NCBI GenBank assembly: GCA_014871385.1
Contig: CM026423.1
Span: 24,250,906 to 24,314,905, forward strand
DNA: 64,000 nt
From: Ceratodon purpureus
Taxonomy: Eukaryota; Streptophyta; Bryopsida; Pseudoditrichales; Ditrichaceae
Direction: 5' to 3'
Of the stretch, positions 23,101 to 31,386 are shown in pieces. Each line of letters starts with the position of its first letter. Positions within the stretch are counted from its first letter, which is position 1. A program made the translations under genes and the position numbers. The notes under the pieces were generated by a model, which made no database searches, had not been told where the DNA came from, and saw nothing but the letters and a program-made list of their open reading frames with translations.

Positions 23101-24259
23101 CGCTGTGTTGCCCGTTGATGATGTGGAATTCACAGCCTTCCAGATCCGATTCTTGTTGAGGTCGTGCCTTTGTGTCTGGCATCAGACACAGGGTTTGCTT
23201 TTGACCCCTATCAGGCATGTTGACCAGGTAATTCTTCATCTCCTCCATGCCCCGCTTCTCATATGCACGGATAGTCCATGCGGCCGGTGCGGGCTTGCAC
23301 CGCGTCACGTCCACACTGAACTTCTTTGGTTGCCCATTCGTTTTGAAGACGAACTCGTCCTGGCAATCAGAAAAGAAATTCTGGTAAATGCGATTGGCGT
23401 TGTCGAAGTCCAGGATCTCTCCAGCCTTGTTCACCTTGGGGAGTTCTCCGAGAACAGAGTTCAAACTTGTTGCCAAGTCCTCCGCAGATAAGAGCAAGTC
23501 CTTCTTGGGCTTTGGCTTGTCAGTTTTCTTCTCGAGTCCTTTCTTCTTCAATGGTGAGTGGGGCGTGGGAGTTGCAGAAGCGCCCCGGCTTTGGGATGGA
23601 ACTATCGCTCTCCCCCTACTGCGTCCTGTCTGTTGGCTCCCCATTTGACTCCCGGTTGCTGTCACTCCAGAAACGTCAATTTGAGATTTTCCGAGGTTCT
23701 GCTTCACCTTTGCCTCCGTTGCGCGGAGAGCAAGGGTGCAGACAACATTCCTCAGTTTCCACGCTAGGGATTTCGCCCCGAGAGTTCGTCCATCCTTTGT
23801 TGCCCATTTCTTGTCCAGTATTTCTTGTCTCATCGTGGACACTATCTCCTCGAAAGGTGAATTGGACAAACTTTCCATTAAGGAAATGGGGTCGAAGAGG
23901 TTCTCCGCTACGTCTACTACTATGGAGAAGAGGTATGGATTAGCCCCGGTAGATGAGCAGAGGATCCTGATTTGGTCTTTTCCCTTATTGTCACACTCGG
24001 TGACCTTTGTATCCATATCGATGACCTCGGGATCATTGACTTCTCCCTTGAAAATGGTTGCGAAGGTAAGATATGGGGTGTATGCAACCCATCGCAGAGT
24101 CCAATGTTTGACCTTCGTGGGGTCTTTGAAGGTCCACGGCTCGTATGTGCTTGAGTCATCCCCGTCATCGTCATCTGAATCAGATATAGGAACAGGCTTG
24201 AAGAAATGTCGTAGCGCCTCAGTTACCCTTGCTCTCTCCTCACTGCAAGGAGGACACAT
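20156..24259 (-). CDS. Large nuclear-type protein with ParB-like (IxGQHS) and possible DNA-methyltransferase-like segments, three exons
   Basis: Exons are 24,259-22,802, 22,601-21,228 and 21,091-20,156. The junctions GAG|GTAAGT...TATGCAG|AAC and GCG|GTAAGT...TTCTTCAG|ATG are all phase 0. They give about 1,255 residues. Exon 1 has an acidic N-terminus (SDSDDDDGDD), a Lys/Ser-rich linker, and near residue 385 CEFHIINGQHSVAASKSL, which matches the GxHR-type loop of ParB/sulfiredoxin-like nucleotide-binding domains. Exon 2 ends with FYLQVLDTFCSTGVAVYQL, like the DxFxGxG motif I of permuted (beta-class) DNA methyltransferases. ParB-like plus methyltransferase fusions are known from phages and mobile elements. 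No DPPY motif is visible, so catalysis is unproven. Exon 3 is acidic and Pro/Ser-rich with a short coiled coil (MAQQEKDIEKTVQAALQNV). Five palindromes lie in its two introns, none in its exons. Confidence 0.72.
21092..21227 (-). other. Intron 2 of the ParB-like gene with two palindromes
   Basis: Consensus GTAAGT donor and TTCTTCAG acceptor. Palindromes lie at 21,122-21,142 and, with two half-site mismatches, at 21,193-21,213. Confidence 0.75.
22602..22801 (-). other. Intron 1 of the ParB-like gene with three palindromes
   Basis: Donor GAG|GTAAGT and acceptor GCGTATGCAG. Palindromes lie at 22,652-22,672, 22,720-22,740 and 22,751-22,771. The last two are separated by only 10 bp. Confidence 0.78.
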
Positions 24260-24284
24260 TTACCATTAGTCAAATTCAAAGCCA

Positions 24285-24974
24285 TTTAGCTCGATTCGAG
24301 CTAAATGTTGATACTATTAATCAAGTAACCGATTGCATCCCAGCAGTTTAGCTCGAGTCGAGCTAAACTGCTTGGGCTTTCAGCATGGGAGCCTTGCAGT
24401 TTACCTCGACTCGAGCTAAACTGCAAGGGGATCATGCGGGGCATCCTAGCAGTTTAGCTCGAGTCGAGCTAAACTGCAAGGGGATCATTGAGGCAGTTGA
24501 GAAATTTAGCTCGACTCGAGCTAAATTTCTCGACGCCCACCATGATCCTCTTGCAGTTTAGCTCGGCTCGAGCTAAACTGCCAGGACTTTAGAAGGGAGA
24601 ACCTTACAGTTTAGCTCGACTCGAGCTAAACTGTAGGTTTCTCTTCTAGGAAATTAGGGGAGTCACACCTCTAGTTTAGCTCGACTCGAGCTAAACTCTA
24701 AGGTTCTCCGCAGTTTAGCTCGAGTCGAGCTAAACTGCAGAGCTCCCACAGTTCACAACTTACAGATTAGCTGTAAGTTCAGTACTGTGAGAGCTCTGCA
24801 GTTTAGCTCGACTCGAGCTAAACTGCAAAGCTCCTTACAGTTTAGCTCGAGTCGAGCTAAACTGCAAGGCTGTATAACAGAATTTTTCTCGTTTAAATGT
24901 GTCAAAATTATTGTTTTTATTCAGTTTTAGTACTTTTTTTTTGGAAGCTGCAGTTTAGCTCGACTCGAGCTAAA
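24285..24974. repeat. Palindrome array A (12 copies, main period 52-53 bp)
   Basis: Palindromes start at 24,285, 24,347, 24,400, 24,453, 24,505, 24,557, 24,610, 24,675, 24,714, 24,802, 24,841 and 24,954. Each is a TTTAGCTCGA half-site, one central base (C, G, T or A) and the complementary half. Most are extended by GCAG/CTGC to 29 bp. Six successive steps are 52 or 53 bp, five DNA turns at 10.5 bp. Spacers carry partly related sequence (TGCAAGGGGATCAT and its complement), so some neighbours form larger inverted repeats. The array lies immediately upstream of the ParB-like start codon. Confidence 0.92.
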
Positions 24975-26440
24975 TTGTTGACGTTCTATATGGAGATTTA
25001 TACAAAATTGGCATTTGGTTGGTTACCTCTCTGCCATTTCTTGATGGATTTATTCAATTTCTGGAAGGAATGTCTTGTCAAATTTGTTCTTCCTGCAAAA
25101 AAGAATCATGGTTGCAGAGGATCAGAACATACATCTATAATTAAAATGTTGTAGAATTGTGCCGAAAAATACGGGTGAATAGTACAAATGAACTTGGATT
25201 CCATATGTACAGTTCCTATAATAAGCTAATGGGATCTAATAAGCATACGGTGAAACATGTGAATGTGAGCATTGGCGCCAAATTGTACCCAATTCAGGAA
25301 AAGATGTGATTAAACATAACTTCAACTATAACACAAACTACATCTGAATGCAGTCACCTCATCCATAAAATCTATAAATTTCTTCACACAGCAATGACAC
25401 TCATGCAGAAACAGTCCTAACACAGATTCAGAATCACTTGAAATGCATGCCCTCTAATCCCAATACAAATAACACGAGAATTCCTATCCAAACCTAGCAA
25501 TTACAGTCAAGCATCGAACATACACACGCTGAATCCAATTACAAAGACTCAAGTTGTCCATGATTTCTGTGGATATTCACTGTAGAGATTACTGGACATG
25601 ATACGACAGGATTCTATTACTCATTTGCAGTCAACAAAACCAATTTGCAAGCGAATTTGCAAAAAAGAGACTCAATTTACGATACAGATAGCACCGATAG
25701 AAAAAGAACACACACAGAAAACTGCAAGAAGAGGGGGAGGATGATGACTGACCTTGAAATGGTCTCGACAGACCCGTACTTCGTACACCTCCGCAATCTC
25801 CACTACACGTTGCGTTTGTCGATGCAGTCTGAACTGAATCACCGCAGTCTAAGCAAATCACCGCCAGTTTGTCCTAACAAAATACGTGAAACCCTAATAG
25901 TTCTGTAGCTATTCGAACACTCAGACGCGCAACTCTCAAAGTATATCCCCGCATCAAAGTATGCACAGAATCCCTAAAACAAGTTTGGTATACACCTAAA
26001 AAAGCCTCCGCGCACAAACCCCTCTCAAACATGCACCGAAAACCTAAACCTTCAACACCGAAAACGCTGTCAACTAATCACACCTCATTGAAACTACTCA
26101 ACCGCAATGGAGCTAACAAGTCTACACACTAAAACCCAATGAACTCGCGGGAAACTATCAATAAGCAGTAAGCAAACTACTACAACGAAACAAATTCGCG
26201 CCACAAGAACGGAAACTCGTGCCACAGAAAACCCAGAGACAAGAACACGATGAAGAGGTCGGGGGTGGGGGTGAACTGTTCCTCGCCCCCGCGGGGGCTG
26301 AAGACCGCGCCGCCGTGAAGATGAACTCTGTCACCGCGGGGTCCAAAGCCCGTGCCCACGGCTTAAGAGTTTTGAATTTCAATTTAAATGCTAAGAGTTC
26401 GAACTTTTGGAATTATTGGTCTTTAGGAATTTATGTGTAT
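24975..26440 (-). promoter_or_regulatory. Upstream/leader region of the minus-strand gene block
   Basis: There is no recognised protein. Composition is balanced, in contrast to the AT-rich DNA beyond 26,440. A candidate 5' splice donor on the minus strand (TTTCAAG|GTCAGT) lies at 25,753. An acceptor-like TCCTCCTTGCAG at 24,243-24,254 overlaps the predicted start codon, so array A may lie within a leader intron. A GC-rich segment with CCGCGGGG lies near 26,280-26,345, in the likely transcription-start region. The corresponding part of copy 2 (57,265-58,690) keeps the same order but is much diverged. Confidence 0.45.
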
Positions 26441-27244
26441 TGATAATAAATTTATGTGTATTGATAGGTTTGAATTAAAATTGAGGCCCACATAAATTTC
26501 ACGCCAATTTGGAGGTTTTGACATAATACTCCATTTTAAACCTTGAAGTAGGCAAATTATTAACAATTTTTAAAGGATGACAATGTTTATTTTTATTCAA
26601 GAGAAATAAATATTTATGACATTGAATGCCTCGTAACATTGTCATGAAATTGATTAAATCTTCATATATATTGAAATGAATTGATTCAATCAAAACTTAA
26701 CTCCAACTATTATTTATGTATTGATGTATTGTTTAAGAAATTTAATCCAATTGAGGTCTAGTTTATATTCCAAATTTATTAATATTAATTGAATACGAGA
26801 CGTCTACAAATTTAATTAACATAATAATCCTTTCAAATATATGAAGTTAAAATATTTTCGAGGGGAAATTTAATTTGACTACACAAGAGTAGTGTTTATA
26901 TAATAATTTGTAATTATATAACGAAAGCGTCAAATATGAATACACTATTAGCATAAAAAAGGAATTTACTATACTTTAATTGGAAACATATTTACGTAAA
27001 TGTTATCATCATATTCTTAAAGTACATGTTAGTATCATAATTTATTTATAATATAATAATATAGTATAGTTTACTAAGATACTAATATATTCATTTACAA
27101 TTTCATATTTAATTAATGATAATAATACTAGAATTATAATCTATATTCAAATCTATATACAAATCTAAAAATGATATATAAGTATATTCATGGTATGCCT
27201 TGTATGATTAGCATTTTTAAAATAATAATAACTAAAATACTATT

Positions 27245-27365
27245 AATGATTTAATAGTATTATAGTTATCATTAATAGTATTATAGTTATCATTAATAGT
27301 ATTATACTATAAATGCTTTAATAGTATTATAGTTATCATTAATAGTATTATAGTTATTGATAATA
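27245..27365. repeat. Short tandem repeat (TTAATAGTATTATAGTTATCA-like units)
   Basis: About five imperfect units of roughly 21 bp containing AATAGTATTATAGTTAT are arranged in tandem inside the left arm of the island. Copy 2 lacks this expansion. Confidence 0.8.
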
Positions 27366-28200
27366 ATGGAATGCCTTGTATGATTAGCATTTAATGATAA
27401 TAATACTTCAATTTTATATATAATTAGTATTTTTAACAATGTACTTCATATATATGCCTTGTATGATTAGCATGTATATTACAATAGTTTTAATCAATTC
27501 TTTCACGTTCTACCTTGACTAATATTTTTACAACTTTATTACATTCTAATAAGAGAGTGGAATGCTTGCTTCATTTGCATAATTTTAAAATACAGAATTC
27601 ATAATTCATAGATTCAAACGAAATTTACTACTACATTTACTAGTTAGCATGGACATATAAGAATACGAAATACACAAATATGAAAGCATCAAATGAAACA
27701 CTGGTTTTCGTCTAGAAGAGCCCTGTTTTGAAGGCATTCCATTCCAGAAATAGTTTACAATCCACACGGGGAATACCAGCAGCAAAAGTTACCAAAAGAT
27801 GAAAGTCATATCTTTTCACATCTATGGTTTCCAAATATTGTATAATCTAACGGTTGTGCTAACTACTCCTGGAGTCGCCATTCCATATCTGAGGTGTTTA
27901 GCAGCAAAAAGTAAAATCGTAGAAGTATATGGAAGATGCCTGGGAGTTCTGGAGAAAAGATAAAAACAGGATCAGATGGTATGATGTTTAGGGTTCAAAA
28001 CGGAAAAGTGCATGTCAAAAGCAAGGACTCATCCTCCTAACAATCAGAACGAACACAGCATGAGCCACTACAATGCTGCGCAATCTATATTTATGAAAAC
28101 ATCAAACTGAGGACAAGGTTAAGGGTTCCGAGGAGATAACAATTCACCTACTCCTTCATGTGGTGGGCTCCCCAAATCCACGCTCCCCTCCTCATTAGAA

Positions 28201-28728
28201 TCAGACCTCCCCAGAGGTGAGGGGAAAATCGATGTTAGAAGCGGTCATAATCGCCACTAGCTCTAGAGTATGTGCAAGAGTCCAATCCCACTCCGCACCA
28301 GGCTGCATTACGCGTGCAATGTAGTTCCATGGGGGAATCTCTACGCCGCGACCACGGGCGCGTTCCACCGCCATAAACCACGGACGAACCTCCTCCACTC
28401 CTTGTGGCCAAACAACCGGCTGCCACTCATCCTCATTAGAATCAGCCATGGAGAAGCCCTCGTTGGAGGTGAGGGGGAAATCGATGTTGGAAGCGTTCAT
28501 AATCTCCACTTGCTCTAGACCATGTGCAATAGTCCAATCCCACTCCACACCAGGCTGCATTTGGCGTGCAATGAGGTTCCACGGAGGAATCTCTACGCCG
28601 CGACCACGGGCGCGTTCCACCGCCATAAACCATGGACGAAGCTCCTCCACTCCCTGTGGGAAAACAACCGGCTCCCACTCGTCTGGCGAGTAACTTGACA
28701 CCCTAAAACCACCGCCCGCCCTCCTCAT
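28201..28728 (-). CDS. Small protein of two tandem ~77-residue Trp-rich repeats
   Basis: From ATG 28,728 (MRRAGGGFRV) the frame encodes 175 residues made of two related repeats. Shared features are W-PVV-PQGVEE-RPWFMAVERA, GRGVEIPPWN, IAR-MQPG-EWDWT-AH-LE, and ASNIDFPLTS. The frame stays open upstream to 28,935, but the equivalent upstream stretch in copy 2 is frameshifted while the repeat itself is kept, so I prefer the internal ATG. Copy 2 has one repeat only (61,206-61,541). The repeat is rich in Trp and charged residues and has no known motif. It sits in the centre of the AT-rich inverted-repeat island, facing the minus-strand genes. Function is unknown. Conservation in two diverged elements argues that it is a real gene. 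Confidence 0.6.
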   Translation of the reverse strand: MRRAGGGFRVSSYSPDEWEPVVFPQGVEELRPWFMAVERARGRGVEIPPWNLIARQMQPGVEWDWTIAHGLEQVEIMNASNIDFPLTSNEGFSMADSNEDEWQPVVWPQGVEEVRPWFMAVERARGRGVEIPPWNYIARVMQPGAEWDWTLAHTLELVAIMTASNIDFPLTSGEV

Positions 28729-29780
28729 CACGGCAAATGAACTAGAAGCAGATGAAACAAAAGGGAAACTAAGAATGAAATTACTGTTTCGTCGCCCTAA
28801 GGAACTTATGCTTATGAAGCGGCATTGGGGGAAGCCGAATGTTCCAGAGTAACGAAGGGGACTTTGTCTAGACTCGGTAACGGGACTTTGACCGATGTGG
28901 GCTTTTGAAAGTCCGGATTTACTGAAATGTGTCATTTTACTCTATTATTAAAGAATTGATTAATGGGATTGTATGCTTAGACAAGCATCTAGAGCCTCTC
29001 TCGACATTATATATTAATACTACAATTATAATTATGATCATTGGTTTAATACGTTTCATTTGAATCCATAATTTATGAGTTTTTTTTTTTAAAATGAATG
29101 AACCAAACATTCCACTTTTTTATTAGAATGTAATAAAATTGTACAAATAGAAGTCAAGGTACAACATTAATGAATTGATTAAGGTTTGTGTAATTTCCAT
29201 GCCAATCATACAAGGCATACCATGGTTTAAATATTCGCTTCTCATGAATATATATAAAAAACCATAAACCTTTTAAAAAATATAAAGAATTTGCCATAAT
29301 AAACGAATTGATTTCTATAATCTAATACTTTTATTTTTAACAATGTACTTCGTATATATACTTGAATATATTTGTATATCATTTTTAGATTTGTATATAC
29401 TTGAATATAGATTATTATTCTCATATTATAATCAATAATTAAATATAAAATTGTAAATGAATATATTAGAGCCTTAGTATACTATACTATATTATAATAT
29501 TATAATTAAATTATGATACTATCATGTACTTTAAGAATATTAGGCTTACATTTAGGTCAACGTACTTTCACCCCATGCCTATCATACAAGGCATACCATG
29601 GTTCAAATATTTGCGTCTCATGATTAAATATAAAAAATTCAATCTTCTAAAAAACGTATATAATTTGCCATGAGAAATGAATTAAATTCTATAATCTAAT
29701 ACTATTATTTTTAACAATGTATTTCGTATATACTTGAATATACTTGTATATCATTTTAAGATTTGTATACATTAGATTTT

Positions 29781-30258
29781 AGTTAATTATTCTCGTACTA
29801 TTCTTAAGTGGACATTAAATTGTTAATAAATATATTAGTACCTACTTGTAAATGAATATATAATTATATTATATATATTATAATCCTAACATGTATATTA
29901 AAAATATACATGTTAAGATGTAGAGTTCCAAAAATGAAAGAACAAATCTACACCATTCACGGCGTAAAGAACACATTATGAAATAAATAGAGACATAAAT
30001 AAAAGTACATTAATATATATACATGATAATTATATCTGACTAAATTTATAGAATAAATAAATGTTTCTAAATTTGATTTCATATATCATATATAATAATG
30101 AAATTGAGCAAAAATACATATTTAGTAAATGGAGGTATGAATATTTGCAACGATATACTTCCCTGTATCAACCAGACTCACGAATTTCAATTAGGTTCAA
30201 ACAATTTTCGATTTAATTTTATTCCATGTACGACATATTTAATGTCCCTAAAAATGCC
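29781..30258. other. AT-rich DNA, no gene
   Basis: Nothing supported apart from near identity with 62,600-63,130 of copy 2. Confidence 0.5.
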
Positions 30259-30341
30259 TTAACCCTAATACCCTAAACCCTTGACCCTGGACCTAAGACC
30301 CTAAACCCTTAACCCTGAACCCTATACCCTAAACCCTGAAC
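30259..30341. promoter_or_regulatory. Cluster of CCCTAAACCC telo-box-like motifs
   Basis: Several degenerate CCCTAAA and AACCCT units occur within 80 bp. In plants, AAACCCTAA boxes occur near transcription starts of growth-related genes. This cluster sits about 600 bp before the transposase array and is conserved at 63,131-63,219 in copy 2. The units are too irregular to be true telomeric repeat. Confidence 0.45.
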
Positions 30342-30344
30342 GCT

Positions 30345-30861
30345 GATAGAGGAAGAAAAGTTCGCGGCCAAAAGTCAACACTCTATCTGGCGCTATAGGG
30401 ACTTCCAACCCATCCCATTTGATTAAATGCACCAAATATTTCGCATCTGCATCTATCTAAAGGGCCGAGAAGTGTGGAAAGTGGTACTTCCCGCGCTTTC
30501 TCACACCCCGAAATGTGGAGGGTCGAATGGTCATGCATGATTCCCGCCTATTTTCAAAACTCAAGCGGCATGAAAACGGTCACACGTTAGAGAATGACCT
30601 CTGGAATCGTCCCCGCTCGAAGTCTTTTCTCTACTCACTTGCTTCTCTCGCTTGTAGGAGCTCTCGGCGCTCACTTGGAGGTTGTTGTTTTCTGGGCGGA
30701 AGCTGTATTGCGCCGTTTCTGTTGTACGTCTTCTCTTTAGTTTTCTCCGATCATCAGTACACTTCATTGATATCTGCTTGTTTTATGCTTTCTATTGATT
30801 CAGACATTGTGTATTTGCAGTGTCTCTCTTTCCTTCTTACAGACGTTTTAGAGCGGACACC
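30345..30861 (+). promoter_or_regulatory. Putative promoter and non-coding first exon of the transposase gene
   Basis: This less AT-rich block is nearly identical to 63,226-63,733 in copy 2. A donor-like ACACC|GTAAGC at 30,861-30,862 could pair with the acceptor TTACATTTCAG at 31,371-31,381, which would put palindrome array B in a 520-bp leader intron. In copy 2 the GT of this donor is AT. No protein is recognised in the block. Confidence 0.45.
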
Positions 30862-30940
30862 GTAAGCGTACTCTGAGTCTGCGACTCAGAATTCCGAAGA
30901 TGGAAGCACCTATTAAAGCGCCGCTTTTTGCGGACGGCAG

Positions 30941-31291
30941 TTTAGCTCGACTCGAGCTAAACTGCTGCATCCAAAGAGCATCATGAGTTTAGCTCGACTC
31001 GAGCTAAACTCAAGCACCCAAAGGGCAGCATAGGTTTAGCTCGACTCGAGCTAAACTACCGCACCCAAAGGGCGGAAGAAGTTTAGCTCGACTCGAGCTA
31101 AACTTCTGGCCCCATTTGGGTGCGGTAGTTTAGCTCAAGTCGAGCTAAACATCTGTATCCAAAGGGCAACACGAGTTTAGCTCGACTCGAGCTAAACTTC
31201 TGCATCGAAAGGGCAGCAGCAGTTTAGCTCGACTCGAGCTAAACTCATGCTTCCCATTGTCCAGGATCAGATTAGCTCGACTCGAGCTAAA
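30941..31291. repeat. Palindrome array B (8 copies, 47-bp period)
   Basis: Palindromes start at 30,941, 30,988, 31,035, 31,082, 31,129, 31,176, 31,223 and 31,271. Six of the seven steps are exactly 47 bp and the last is 48. Spacers of 26 bp are related, with a CTGCATCCAAAGGGCAGCA-like core. The array ends 96 bp before the transposase ATG and probably lies in a leader intron. It resembles a CRISPR array in geometry only. Confidence 0.93.
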
Positions 31292-31386
31292 CTGCGCCTG
31301 GGATAAGTTCTCAAATTTAGAGATTAATTCTCTTTAAGGAGTATAATATGTTCTAACAGAATTGGGTCTGTTACATTTCAGGTACA

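Larger units (their letters stand above)
26880..29780. repeat. Central AT-rich large inverted repeat island of copy 1
   Basis: Sequence at 27,420-27,690 (CCTTGTATGATTAGCAT, ACATTCTAATAAGAGAGTGG, ATAGATTCAAACGAAA) recurs as its complement at 29,040-29,225. Sequence at 26,990-27,200 (AAAGTACATGTTAGTATCAT, ATATATTCATTTACAA) recurs inverted at 29,340-29,550. The right side also carries a direct duplication of about 360 bp (29,205-29,400 and 29,575-29,770). The island separates the two divergent gene blocks and encloses one minus-strand ORF. The same arrangement is found in copy 2. Confidence 0.8.

Noticed and set aside
20156-24259. Three separate genes instead of one spliced gene
   Set aside because: Both gaps have consensus donors and acceptors in phase 0, and the second and third segments lack convincing independent starts.
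30259-30341. True telomere or interstitial telomere
   Set aside because: Units are irregular and few and occur at the same internal position in both elements, so they are part of the element.
30941-31291. CRISPR array
   Set aside because: Regular 21-bp repeats with 26-bp spacers look like one, but the repeats are full palindromes, the spacers are related to each other, no cas genes exist and the genome is eukaryotic.
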